A stretch of 64,000 bases of DNA from Candidatus Woesearchaeota archaeon (GTDB taxonomy: Archaea; Nanobdellota; Nanobdellia; Woesearchaeales; JACJVW01), in NCBI GenBank assembly GCA_020637435.1, contig JACJVW010000001.1, positions 248,001 to 312,000 on the forward strand. The letters run 5' to 3'. Positions 1 through 7,797 of the stretch are shown piece after piece. Within the stretch, counting starts at the first letter, position 1. The number at the start of each line of letters is the position of its first letter. The notes under the pieces were generated by a model. It made no database searches, was not told the origin of the DNA, and was given only the letters and a program-made list of their open reading frames with translations. The position numbers and the translations under genes are program-made.

Positions 1-2
1 TC

Positions 3-119
3 TACGCCAACAACCTCGACAAAATTCTCAACATCAGTCGCCACAAGAAAGATTGGGCTCGCTACAGGACTTATGGAAAGATACCTATAATCGGAAGATT
101 TCTGCTGCTCGCTTCGTAA
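3..119 (+). CDS. C-terminal end of an unknown protein (cut by window start)
   Basis: Reading frame 3 is open from the first bases to a TAA at 117-119 and gives 38 residues rich in basic and hydrophobic side chains, ending in 'IIGRFLLLAS'. The other two frames also run open for a short way, so the assignment is by composition only. No domain can be named from such a short end. The next gene starts 100 bases further on behind its own promoter-like sequence, so this looks like the end of a separate unit. Confidence 0.4.
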   Translation, partial: YANNLDKILNISRHKKDWARYRTYGKIPIIGRFLLLAS

Positions 120-218
120 TGCCCATCATATTTATATAGGGAGGCCTCTTCATATACAGCACGAAGATGTTTTCTTTATTAGGCAAGACTAATTCTGATA
201 CATTTTGGGAGTTTTACA

Positions 219-404
219 ATGAGACGAGACGATAGAAATCAAAGACAGGGAAATTTTAGGAACAATAATTTTAGATCAGGTCCAAGAGAGATGCACGAAG
301 CTACCTGTGCAGACTGCGGCGCATCATGCCAAGTACCATTCGTACCAAAAGAAGACCGACCAGTATACTGCAGAGACTGCTTCGCCAAGCACAGAACCTT
401 CTAA
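219..404 (+). CDS. Small zinc-ribbon protein, CxxC-x17-CxxC type
   Basis: This 61-residue protein has an Arg/Asn-rich, RNA-binding-like N-terminus (residues 1-22) followed by a compact zinc-binding module with two CxxC pairs, 'CADC' and 'CRDC', separated by the hallmark VPF...RPVYC stretch. Modules of this kind are common in DPANN archaea and candidate-phyla bacteria; their exact function is not known. 'GGGAG' sits 10 bases before the ATG. A 22-codon open frame (167-235), itself behind a TATA-like 'TTTATATA', overlaps the start and might be a leader peptide, but nothing else supports it. A second zinc-ribbon gene follows 6 bases downstream, so the two are probably cotranscribed. Confidence 0.8.
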   Translation: MRRDDRNQRQGNFRNNNFRSGPREMHEATCADCGASCQVPFVPKEDRPVYCRDCFAKHRTF

Positions 405-410
405 AAAGTG

Positions 411-569
411 ATGCTCTGTAGACAATGCAAGGGAACTGATATACGATCAAGAAGAAATTATTCCCACGGCAATAAATCCGGTGGAACCACAACCCTCATC
501 TGCAAAAGTTGCGGATCCGTCGATATTGAAGTGAAATCTGAGAATACCAGATTTAAAAGAAGAAGATAG
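411..569 (+). CDS. Small zinc-ribbon protein (52 aa)
   Basis: An ATG at 411 opens a 52-residue frame ending in TAG at 567-569. It starts MLCRQC and carries two CxxC pairs (C3/C6 and a 'CKSC' about 27 residues later), with a basic C-terminus ending in FKRRR. That layout fits a single zinc ribbon that binds nucleic acid or a protein partner; the family is not recognised. It lies 6 bases after the preceding zinc-ribbon gene and ends one base before the convergent stop of the dioxygenase-like gene. The tight packing and the spacing of the cysteines are the main reasons to call it real. Confidence 0.65.
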   Translation: MLCRQCKGTDIRSRRNYSHGNKSGGTTTLICKSCGSVDIEVKSENTRFKRRR

Positions 570-1382
570 TCAGCTAAAAAGGACGCTTCGCATAGAGACC
601 GTCTTCGTCTGGTAACCCTCAAAGACAGTAACAGCCTTATCCTCATCTGCTACAAGTCCGACTATATATACCAAAGGCAGATAGTGATCCAGGGTAGGGT
701 GAGCCCATGTAAAGTTGGGCAGATCCATCTCCACCACACGCGAGAATGCTTTCTTTGCCAACACCTCTTGCATCTCCTTGTCAAAAGCGATAGCACGAGC
801 ATCCACTTCTGTTGCATCCCATTGAGCTTCGCGAAGATTATGTGTCAGACTTCCACTGCCGATGATCAGCACTCCCTCATCCCGAAGCGGCTGCAACTTC
901 TTCGCCAGTGCATAATGATATGCCACGGGCTGATTAAGATTTATACTCAACTGCACCACAGGAATATCCGCATCAGGAAACATATGGTACAAAGGAGTCC
1001 ATGCGCCGTGGTCAAGCCCACGTTCGTCGCAACCCACACCTAGCAATTCACTGACCCGCTTGGAAAGTTCGGTTGAACCCAAAGCCTTATACTCCAATCT
1101 GTACAATTCATCCGGAAACCCGTAGAAATCATGAATCGTCTCCGGCTCTGCAGAGCAGCTTACCTTTGTCCCGTCTAGCCAATGAGCTGATGCAACCAAA
1201 ATTGCTTTTGGTTTAGGGATATTCAACCCGACCTGCTGCATAGCAGAACTAAATCCGGAATCATCAATAACACTCATCGGACTGCCATGCGACACAAACA
1301 AAACCGGCATACGTTCCTTCGTTTCCATATTCTCACCAGTGCATCCCACCAACAACAATAGAACTAATGGAACATACCACAT
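570..1382 (-). CDS. DOPA 4,5-dioxygenase/LigB-family protein with lipoprotein signal
   Basis: The body matches the extradiol ring-cleavage dioxygenase family of YgiD/DODA: 'FVSHGSPM' near the start, 'SAHW', 'GLDHGAWTPLYHMFP' and 'GSGSLTHN', which provide the His and Glu ligands of the Zn/Fe site. Family members normally begin at the strand before SHGSPM and are cytosolic. Here 18 extra residues precede Met19 and form a near-ideal lipobox, LLLLVGC. Two other lipoproteins in this window (11991 and 12961) also begin MW and end in a lipobox Cys, so the long start is preferred. A GGTGAG directly before the internal ATG at 1328 keeps a cytosolic start possible. The natural substrate is not knowable from sequence. 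Confidence 0.8.
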   Translation of the reverse strand: MWYVPLVLLLLVGCTGENMETKERMPVLFVSHGSPMSVIDDSGFSSAMQQVGLNIPKPKAILVASAHWLDGTKVSCSAEPETIHDFYGFPDELYRLEYKALGSTELSKRVSELLGVGCDERGLDHGAWTPLYHMFPDADIPVVQLSINLNQPVAYHYALAKKLQPLRDEGVLIIGSGSLTHNLREAQWDATEVDARAIAFDKEMQEVLAKKAFSRVVEMDLPNFTWAHPTLDHYLPLVYIVGLVADEDKAVTVFEGYQTKTVSMRSVLFS

Positions 1383-1433
1383 TAAGCAAAAGACGCATAG
1401 ACCATTAATAAGACTTATGCATGCAAAGAAAAA

Positions 1434-1542
1434 TGGCGCCTCTGGTCAGACTCGAACTGACGACCTCGCGGTTTCGGACCACGATTGCATAAGCAAACAT
1501 GCGGCTAACAGCCGCGCGCTCCACCTACTAAGCTACAGAGGC
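1434..1542 (-). tRNA. tRNA-Asn(GTT) with a 33-base intron
   Basis: Read on the minus strand, the gene has a 7-bp acceptor stem (GCCTCTG/CAGAGGC), T8-A9, a D arm, and a T arm (GTCAG/CTGAC) with the TTCGAGT loop. The encoded discriminator G and CCA end are at 1437 and 1434-1436. The anticodon stem only closes (CGCGG/CCGCG) if bases 1473-1505 are removed. The mature loop is then CTGTTAA with anticodon GTT at 1507-1509, which is Asn. The intron lies after position 37, the canonical archaeal site, and its centre folds on itself (TTGC/GCAA), as expected for a bulge-helix-bulge substrate of the splicing endonuclease. Confidence 0.93.
1473..1505 (-). other. tRNA-Asn intron (bulge-helix-bulge type)
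   Basis: This 33-base insertion between tRNA positions 37 and 38 is required to restore the anticodon stem and the CTGTTAA loop. It holds the short inverted repeat TTGC...GCAA. Ends are inferred from tRNA geometry and could shift by one base, because an A lies on either side of the junction. Confidence 0.85.
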
Positions 1543-1612
1543 ATCTGCTCAATGGAGCGCCAAGCGCTTTTTAAAGTTTATGGTTACTAAGAGTTATGAC
1601 AGAGTTGTCAGG

Positions 1613-2800
1613 TTAGAATGGATCAGTGATACCCGGCGCAGGATAGCCAAGTTCTTTTCTGGCGTTTGCCATGTGCTGAGCGTAGCTTAAAAAAGCGATA
1701 GTATTGGTGATACGCCTCGCACCTTTACGCTGCAATTCCTCAGGCATGCCCGCGAACAGCTCAAGCGGAACTGCTTTATCCAGATTCCCCTGAAGCAGAT
1801 AAGCGGCAGAATCCTTCATGCCTTGCCTCATACTTTTTGCGTACATCCCCTCAGTAGCTCTTAACACCGAAGTTGGACCTACTTCACAGACTTGGTTAAT
1901 ATGCTCACGCATCTGTGGAGTAAGCTCATCCTGATGGTAATGCTTTAGAAACACTTCAAAGAGGTCTTCTTCCAGTCGGTGCGCCCTAGCAACATACGGA
2001 ACATGTACACCCTTGGCTGCAAGCTTATGCGCCATCTTCCAGGGCAACGTCATAGCTCCTTCATGAAACATCATTCCGGAAATATCTAAACCTTCCTCCA
2101 GTGAAAATGCACTTTTGTCAAAGAACATTGTCTCACCATTCTTCGGATGAACGACATACGAATTCTCGTCACGAAATCCATATAGTCTATCAAGCTCATG
2201 CGCAACAGCTCGGTCTGCCGTGACAAATATACTGGCTTCATCGATATGTTGACTCAGACTCTTACCCTCCATAAACTTCAACTGACCGACTGGTTTGTTC
2301 AAGAGCGCATATCCGATATCTGTATGCCAGTACTCAACCTTATCCTGGACACTCATCAAGACCCGATCGTGGACTCCAGTAAACTCCAGAAGCTGTTCGG
2401 GCCAAAGCTTATGAGCGACACGTTGTGCCTTTTTCTTGCCTTCATCCCGTCGTGTACCGTGAGCGAAATAGATACCCTCGGGATGGATAAATGACCCGGG
2501 TGTAAGTTCATTATGTGTAGGAAGATAATGTATGACCTGATAACCGTCAGGATGAGCCAGCGGAGGAAGTGTCAACGTGTTCTGCCACGAAGGTCCGCGC
2601 TTCACAAATTTCTCGATTTCTCCAGACATCAGCCGATAAAGTTCAGGAGGGAACATATCCCAGAATTCTTTGTGGTCTCGTGGGTCACTCTTGATAGTGA
2701 CTATTTCCCTATTGTACAGCCGTTCTAGGGCACCCTTGTAATGAGCATAGGTGTCCGCTGCACTGATTGCTCGCTCCAGGCTTGCTACAGCGGTATTCAT
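1613..2800 (-). CDS. Unknown protein, 395 aa
   Basis: No family is recognised. The protein is soluble, with no signal peptide or membrane segment. It has His/Tyr-rich central segments ('YFAHGTRRDEGKKK', 'EYWHTDIGY', 'MMFHEG') and a helical C-terminal third ending in PGITDPF. It runs alone, convergent to nothing close by. A TATA box (2823-2832) sits 27 bases before the start, and a perfect palindrome between TATA and ATG (2807-2820) suggests repression. GGTGAAAA precedes the ATG directly. The reading frame is long and clean, so it is certainly a gene; its role is open. Confidence 0.85.
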   Translation of the reverse strand: MNTAVASLERAISAADTYAHYKGALERLYNREIVTIKSDPRDHKEFWDMFPPELYRLMSGEIEKFVKRGPSWQNTLTLPPLAHPDGYQVIHYLPTHNELTPGSFIHPEGIYFAHGTRRDEGKKKAQRVAHKLWPEQLLEFTGVHDRVLMSVQDKVEYWHTDIGYALLNKPVGQLKFMEGKSLSQHIDEASIFVTADRAVAHELDRLYGFRDENSYVVHPKNGETMFFDKSAFSLEEGLDISGMMFHEGAMTLPWKMAHKLAAKGVHVPYVARAHRLEEDLFEVFLKHYHQDELTPQMREHINQVCEVGPTSVLRATEGMYAKSMRQGMKDSAAYLLQGNLDKAVPLELFAGMPEELQRKGARRITNTIAFLSYAQHMANARKELGYPAPGITDPF

Positions 2801-2806
2801 TTTTCA

Positions 2807-2820
2807 CCACTAAGTAGTGG
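2807..2820. promoter_or_regulatory. Perfect palindrome between TATA box and start of the 395-aa gene
   Basis: CCACTA-AG-TAGTGG is a perfect 6+6 inverted repeat with a two-base centre. It lies between the minus-strand TATA box (ACTTATAAAT, 2823-2832) and the ATG at 2800, where a bound repressor would block RNA polymerase recruitment. A related half-site, CTTAGTGGTAAAA, appears at 15790-15802 upstream of the PEF-CTERM-like gene. Confidence 0.5.
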
Positions 2821-2958
2821 TTAATTTATAAGTTTTATGCATCTTAATCATAACAATGACTAATATTGTCCATACTGCGCCCCAAACCTCCATTTTTGCA
2901 CACTTCACTGCACCTTCCATAATATTTTTAAGCCATCATGCATAAAATCTATTCTCTT

Positions 2959-4803
2959 ATGCTACACAGCGTCAACTCACCTGATGAACTCAAGGCAGTA
3001 CCACAATCAAGGTTGCCTGAGCTTGCGACAGAGATACGCTGCTTTCTGATTGAGAATATTGCGAAGACAGGAGGCCACTTAGCCCCAAATCTTGGCATAG
3101 TTGAACTCACCCTTGCGCTGCATAGAACCTACTCCACACCAAAAGACAAGATCATCTGGGACGTCGGTCACCAAGCCTACGTCCACAAAATTCTCACCGG
3201 CAGAAAACACCTCTTCAGCACCTTACGACAGAAAGACGGCATAGCAGGCTTCCCAAAAATAAAAGAGTCCCCACACGACGCGTTCGGTGCAGGCCACGCA
3301 TCCACATCACTCTCCGCAGCACTTGGAATGGCAACTGCCCGCGACCTAAAGGGAGAAGACTTCAAAGTCGTTGCGGTCATTGGAGACGGTTCCCTCACTG
3401 GAGGCATGGCCTTTGAAGCGCTCAACCAAATCGGGTACCTGCAGAAGAAGATGGTCATCATCCTCAACGACAACAAAATGTCTATCGACAACAATGTCGG
3501 CGCGCTTGCAAAATACACGCAGCGCATCACGCGCACAGAAAAATACCGGCGTGTCAAAGAGAAGATCGATCAGCTGATCAAACGCCATAAAGACAAAGAA
3601 CTAAGACAGCTCAAAGGCGATCTCAAATCACTCACCACCCCAGGCATAGTTTTTGAAAAACTCGGCATCAGCTACATAGGTCCAATCGACGGTCACAAAC
3701 TTACAGACATCGAATCAGCACTCAAGCAGGCAAATCAAATTAATGGCCCCGTTCTCATCCATGCAAAGACTACCAAGGGCAAAGGCCTCTCCTACGCCGA
3801 AGAGCACGCAGACAAGTATCACGGCGTCGGCCCCTTCGTCATCGAATCAGGCAAGGCACCAAAAAAGACAGCGATCATCACATACACCGAAGCTTTCGCC
3901 GAATCACTCATCGAATTAGCAAAACAAGACAAACGTATCGTAGCTATCACCGCAGCCATGCCTTCAGGCACAGGTCTAAGTAAATTCAAAGAAGTCTTCC
4001 CAAAGAGGTGCTTTGACGTCGGCATCGCCGAACAGCACGCCGTAACATTTGCGGCAGGCCTTGCAACCCAGGGACTGCGACCAGTTGTCGCCATCTACTC
4101 TACATTTCTCCAACGCGCATTCGACCAGATCATACATGATGTCGCCATCCAGAAGCTACCCATCATCTTCGCCATCGACAGAGCAGGACTCGTCGGTGAA
4201 GACGGACCTACTCATCACGGCGTCTTCGACCTCTCCTACCTGCGACTCATCCCAAACATGGTCGTATCCGCTCCTAAAGACGAGTCCGAACTTCGCGACC
4301 TGCTCTCCACCGCAACCAAGCACGATGGCCCATTCGCCATCCGCTACCCGCGCGGCGCAGCGCTCGGCATCCCAACACCCCACACACCACAACTCATTCC
4401 CATCGGCCAAGCACAAATCCTCCAAGAAGGTGACGACATCAACCTCATCGCCATCGGCAACACCGTCCACCTAGCAGAACAGGCACACACTTTACTCAAA
4501 GACCAGGGCATCAGCGCAACCGTCATCAACACACGCTTCGTAAAACCACTAGATCCAAAAATCATAGAACAAGCCAAACTAAGACCTTCACTCATCATAG
4601 AAGAAAACACTCAGATTGGTGGACTTACAAGCGCCCTTCAAGAACATAGCATCACAAACTTACAAAGTCTTGCCCTTGCTGACAGATTTATTGAGCATGG
4701 AAATGTAAATCTTCTTAGAAAAGAACAAGGTATATCCTTAGAAAATATTATGCTAAAAACTAAACAACTTCTTCAGACTAGCTCAATCTCAACAACAAAC
4801 TGA
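2959..4803 (+). CDS. dxs: 1-deoxy-D-xylulose-5-phosphate synthase
   Basis: This enzyme condenses pyruvate and glyceraldehyde 3-phosphate using thiamine diphosphate; DXP feeds the MEP isoprenoid route and, in many organisms, thiamine and PLP synthesis. The family landmarks are all present: 'TGGHLAPNLG', 'WDVGHQAY', the ThDP-binding 'GDGSLTGG...NDNKMSID' segment, 'AEQHAVTFAAGLA' with the catalytic Glu, and 'DRAGLVGEDGPTHHG'. Length (about 614 aa) is normal. An ATG at 2938 is in frame, but it lies only about 11 bases after the TATA box. The ATG at 2959 gives the usual N-terminus and a better promoter distance. No other MEP gene is in the window. The 3' end overlaps the convergent epimerase gene by 31 bases. 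Confidence 0.93.
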   Translation: MLHSVNSPDELKAVPQSRLPELATEIRCFLIENIAKTGGHLAPNLGIVELTLALHRTYSTPKDKIIWDVGHQAYVHKILTGRKHLFSTLRQKDGIAGFPKIKESPHDAFGAGHASTSLSAALGMATARDLKGEDFKVVAVIGDGSLTGGMAFEALNQIGYLQKKMVIILNDNKMSIDNNVGALAKYTQRITRTEKYRRVKEKIDQLIKRHKDKELRQLKGDLKSLTTPGIVFEKLGISYIGPIDGHKLTDIESALKQANQINGPVLIHAKTTKGKGLSYAEEHADKYHGVGPFVIESGKAPKKTAIITYTEAFAESLIELAKQDKRIVAITAAMPSGTGLSKFKEVFPKRCFDVGIAEQHAVTFAAGLATQGLRPVVAIYSTFLQRAFDQIIHDVAIQKLPIIFAIDRAGLVGEDGPTHHGVFDLSYLRLIPNMVVSAPKDESELRDLLSTATKHDGPFAIRYPRGAALGIPTPHTPQLIPIGQAQILQEGDDINLIAIGNTVHLAEQAHTLLKDQGISATVINTRFVKPLDPKIIEQAKLRPSLIIEENTQIGGLTSALQEHSITNLQSLALADRFIEHGNVNLLRKEQGISLENIMLKTKQLLQTSSISTTN

Positions 4804-5585
4804 GCTTCTTCTTCAGGTATAAGCGTCCTATACTCAGTATCCTTCGGCTCGCCCGTGTGGTCATTATATGGAATATAAGTTAGTGGCTCGATACAGAAGT
4901 TACCCACACCCGGAGTCCACAGCATCATATTCCCAAAACCGTACGTCGTCATCTTAAGACGCTTATCCGCATCCTCATATACGATGCTCTCCGTACCCGG
5001 TAAAAGCAACGCCTTCTCCTTTGAAGCCTCACGCACCTCATCCATCGTAATTACCTTGCGTGCGGTGAACGCGCCAGACGTATCCAGTTTGAACGCGGGA
5101 TGCCAGCCGAACATATATGGCATGATATGCACAGATTGATTGCGTATGACAAAATGCGCTACGAACTTGCCTTCAGAAATAGAATAACGTTTCTCCAATC
5201 GATAGCCGAAAGGATACGATAGCATAGGAGGATGCTCGTCTCCCTGCTTAGAATTGATGATAGGCGTATCTTCAACATACTCCTGGGTAAGAACGATCTC
5301 AGCCTCCGTCAGATGCTCAATTTTCCAAGGCATATTTCTTGAAAGACCGTGCTGATCCATCGGAGTAGTCACTTCACCAAGTTCAAGTAGCCCTGCTTTT
5401 GCTGGTCCCACCAGCGGAAACATCACAATCTCGCTTTGCGTCCAGCCTTCAAAATCATCCTGCTTCTTAAGTTCCTCCGGTTTCTTCGCACCGTGAAAGA
5501 ATTCGATGTCCCCCTTCATAAGACTCACAAGCTGTCCCTCATGAACCATGAGGCTGATATTCTTATGATGCAGTTTAGTGACCAT
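4773..5585 (-). CDS. Aldose 1-epimerase / galactose mutarotase-like protein
   Basis: The protein has the beta-sandwich pattern of the galactose-mutarotase superfamily: an early 'MVHEGQLVSLMKGDIEFF' strand set, 'DQHGLSRNMPW' carrying the first conserved His, 'GWHPAF' carrying the second, and a late 'IEPLTYIPYNDH' segment with a Glu in the usual position. It probably interconverts alpha and beta anomers of a sugar or binds a modified sugar. The ATG at 5585 lies 27 bases after a TATA box (5605-5618), so the in-frame codons upstream are not used. It is convergent with dxs and overlaps its end by 31 bases. Confidence 0.85.
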   Translation of the reverse strand: MVTKLHHKNISLMVHEGQLVSLMKGDIEFFHGAKKPEELKKQDDFEGWTQSEIVMFPLVGPAKAGLLELGEVTTPMDQHGLSRNMPWKIEHLTEAEIVLTQEYVEDTPIINSKQGDEHPPMLSYPFGYRLEKRYSISEGKFVAHFVIRNQSVHIMPYMFGWHPAFKLDTSGAFTARKVITMDEVREASKEKALLLPGTESIVYEDADKRLKMTTYGFGNMMLWTPGVGNFCIEPLTYIPYNDHTGEPKDTEYRTLIPEEEAQFVVEIELV

Positions 5586-5704
5586 ACTGTGGTAAAAATG
5601 CTTGAAACTTAATAAAATCTGTGGTATAGACATACAGGCACAACCAACTTGGAACATCATCAATTCTAGAAAGGTTTTTATTGTGATTCTGCAGGATTGA
5701 GTTC

Positions 5705-6025
5705 ATGCTCAAAGAATGGTTCAAACAAGACAGACTCACCCACATGGTACTCATTACTTCCATCATTCTTCTTACTGCGGCATTCTTTCGAAAGATTGAA
5801 CTCAAAAGTGACAGCTATACCACAAGCCCAGTCATACTGGTAGTAATCCTATTGCTTCTGGCACTCTGGGTGCTTAACCTCGTCCAGATAGGATTCATCA
5901 TCAATGAAGGTATCCATAAAAACTGGAAGAACATGGGTCTGCGATTTCTCATACTGGTCCTCAGCATTATCGTGCAGATTGCGGCGATGATCATCGACGC
6001 ACCAACCTTCATCTACATGACGTGA
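5705..6025 (+). CDS. Small membrane protein with three predicted helices
   Basis: The 106-residue product has hydrophobic segments at about residues 13-30, 42-64 and 79-98, with a charged start (MLKEWFKQD) and no recognisable domain. A TATA-like GGTTTTTATTG lies 28 bases before the ATG, which supports a leaderless transcript from this start. It is divergent from the epimerase gene. No function can be proposed. Confidence 0.7.
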   Translation: MLKEWFKQDRLTHMVLITSIILLTAAFFRKIELKSDSYTTSPVILVVILLLLALWVLNLVQIGFIINEGIHKNWKNMGLRFLILVLSIIVQIAAMIIDAPTFIYMT

Positions 6026-6062
6026 CATACTATTTTATACTATAAGCCAATTAGTTACCTCT

Positions 6063-6518
6063 ATGAAAGCGACTGTAAAGAATTTGAAGGACCGGCTCAA
6101 AGAGCATTTTCACGAGATGCTCCGGTTAAAGACCACTCCTCATGAGATAGCGCTCGGTTTTGCGGTAGGTTCCTTCATAGCGATTATGCCAACTCCTGGA
6201 TTCAACATCCTCCTCGCTCTCGCAGTCATCGCAATATATAACAAGATAAGCAAAGTCGCCATATTCGGTTCCTTCATCATATGGAATCCTCTTGTCCTAA
6301 TACCTCTATATACGGGAGCATTTGCTATAGGCAATATGATATTCACCGGCGAACCGACCCTGATCTTCAGCTTTGAATGGTTAAACGCCATCTACGCATT
6401 CAGCCGAAGATTTCTCATAGGCATCACCATCGAAGCTTTCCTTATCTCAGTAGCTGGTTATTTCATCGTGAAAGCTATAGCGCAAAGATGGAATAAAAAC
6501 CCCTCGAAAAATAACTAG
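6063..6518 (+). CDS. DUF2062 membrane protein
   Basis: The sequence follows the DUF2062 pattern: 'SPHEIALGFAVGSF'-like start (here TTPHEIALGFAVGSF), 'MPTPGFNILLALA', 'FIIWNPLVLIPLY' and a glycine-rich second half with two or three membrane helices. DUF2062 proteins are small inner-membrane proteins of unknown biochemical role, sometimes fused to glycosyltransferases. The ATG is about 24 bases after a TATATA-like box (TTTTATACTATAAG), indicating its own promoter. Confidence 0.85.
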   Translation: MKATVKNLKDRLKEHFHEMLRLKTTPHEIALGFAVGSFIAIMPTPGFNILLALAVIAIYNKISKVAIFGSFIIWNPLVLIPLYTGAFAIGNMIFTGEPTLIFSFEWLNAIYAFSRRFLIGITIEAFLISVAGYFIVKAIAQRWNKNPSKNN

Positions 6519-6595
6519 CCGGTGAAAACCGTAAGCATCACAGCGGATACATCTCTAGCATAAGTCTTAAAAGCGTAGCATCTGTTACCAAGGTG

Positions 6596-7102
6596 ATGGA
6601 CAATAAGAATCTGGGCATCATTATCATCATAGCAGCCCTACTTTTCGCAGGCATCGTGTTCGCATTCCATCAGGCCTTGGACGCTAATGCTGAATCAAGT
6701 TGTACTTGTGGGCATGCTGATGGCGAAGTTTGCCCGATGGATGACCAGTTCTTCTGGCAGACTTATGCAGGTGTATTTATTGTTGGCCTCATCCTTGCCC
6801 TTGGCATCTATCTCATCTTTTTTGACAAATCACAAAAAGAAGTAGCCCGTGCGCTTCGGCGTCATGAACATAAAGTAAGTGCCCAAGAGAAGTTCGATAT
6901 TCTGATGTTGGCGCTTTCCAAAGAAGAGAAAGACGTCATGAAAGCGGTCAAAGAACAGGATGGTATCACCCAGCAGACCCTACGTCTACGCACTGGCCTG
7001 CACAAATCAAAACTGTCCATCACCATTGACCAGCTTGTGAAAAAGAAACTTCTCGTAAAAGAAGCATACAAAAAAACAAATAAGATTCATCTAAAAGTGT
7101 AG
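6596..7102 (+). CDS. Membrane-anchored winged-helix regulator with Cys/His/Met loop (candidate copper sensor)
   Basis: Two membrane helices (about residues 7-25 and 58-76) flank a short external loop with the cluster 'CTCGHADGEVCPMDD'. A cytoplasmic winged-helix domain of MarR-like type follows (about residues 92-168), with 'GITQQTLRLRTGLHKSKLS' as the recognition region. The predicted topology places the Cys/His/Met loop outside and the DNA-binding domain inside, as in a one-component transmembrane sensor. It lies about 490 bases upstream of the copper genes on the same strand, separated by one opposite gene, so a role in their control is likely but inferred. The ATG at 6596 is 27 bases after TCTTAAAAG. 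Confidence 0.75.
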   Translation: MDNKNLGIIIIIAALLFAGIVFAFHQALDANAESSCTCGHADGEVCPMDDQFFWQTYAGVFIVGLILALGIYLIFFDKSQKEVARALRRHEHKVSAQEKFDILMLALSKEEKDVMKAVKEQDGITQQTLRLRTGLHKSKLSITIDQLVKKKLLVKEAYKKTNKIHLKV

Positions 7103-7105
7103 CTT

Positions 7106-7432
7106 TTATCTTGGCAAAGGGGCATGTTTGATCATGCCAAAATAATCATTGACACAGGATACACCTGTTGGGGTCAATGTACCTTTATACAGATTGCAGC
7201 TGTCGTCTTTGACGTATTCTACAACACCAATATAGACGAGTGGGCCCATGGAATCAGGCATAGGTGTCTGATGCGCAAAAAGTTCTTCGATGCTATCCAG
7301 TGGATTGCCCGTGAGGTCCTCAAGGAGATGGGTTAACTGATGTGTTGAACTCTCCAATTGACCAGTTGGTACTATATCGTGTCGTGCCAATTGCTCACTT
7401 ACGTATTTCCGTGCAAATTCATTTGCTTTCAT
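7106..7432 (-). CDS. Unknown protein, 108 aa
   Basis: No family is recognised. The ATG at 7432 follows a strong TATA box (CTTATAAAT) by about 25 bases, so the in-frame extension upstream is not translated. The product is soluble and mixed alpha/beta. Its central helix region 'SSTHQLTHLLEDLTGN' and the repeated CVND/CNLY cysteines in the last third are visible but not diagnostic. It lies convergent to the membrane regulator (4 bases between stops) and divergent from the HMA gene. Confidence 0.6.
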   Translation of the reverse strand: MKANEFARKYVSEQLARHDIVPTGQLESSTHQLTHLLEDLTGNPLDSIEELFAHQTPMPDSMGPLVYIGVVEYVKDDSCNLYKGTLTPTGVSCVNDYFGMIKHAPLPR

Positions 7433-7587
7433 GAGGCTGCTTTGAAATCGGGAGCGATTTATAAGGCTTTTGGGTAGTGTAAACGATAGAACGACCAAAT
7501 TTGGCATTTCTAGCCTGTACAGGCCCTTCAGTTTCAGCCCCAAGATATATCTTCTAGTAGTAAATACTCTCCATGCAGAGGTGGAAA

Positions 7588-7797
7588 ATGCCAAAAATAA
7601 CACTCAACGTCAAAGGAATGCATTGCGCAAGCTGCGAGATGCTCATCAAGGATGCTCTTGAAGAAACCCAGGGTATCAACAGCGCTAACGCATCCGAAAA
7701 AGAAGGAAAAGTCGTCATAGACTTTGACAACACCAAAATATCCCAAACAGAGATAGACCAAATCATTTCTGAAGAAGGTTTCGAGGTTATCAGATGA
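7588..7797 (+). CDS. Free heavy-metal-associated (HMA) domain, copper chaperone type
   Basis: The 69-residue product is a single HMA ferredoxin-like domain. The metal-binding motif is 'GMHCASC' near the N-terminus, and the fold ends in the usual 'EEGFEVI' strand. Such proteins carry Cu(I) to P-type ATPases. The start at 7588 is fixed by GAGGTGG four bases upstream; an in-frame ATG at 7573 lies before this ribosome-binding site. Its last four bases overlap the ATG of the next gene, so the HMA, the UreH-like fusion and copA form one operon. Confidence 0.9.
   Translation: MPKITLNVKGMHCASCEMLIKDALEETQGINSANASEKEGKVVIDFDNTKISQTEIDQIISEEGFEVIR

Noticed and set aside
167..235. 22-codon leader peptide before the first zinc-ribbon gene
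   Set aside because: Only a TATA-like sequence and an ATG support it; too short to judge.
570..1382. Cytosolic start at 1328 for the dioxygenase-like protein as the main call
   Set aside because: A GGTGAG site supports it, but the extra 18 residues form a complete lipobox signal of the same style as two other lipoproteins here.
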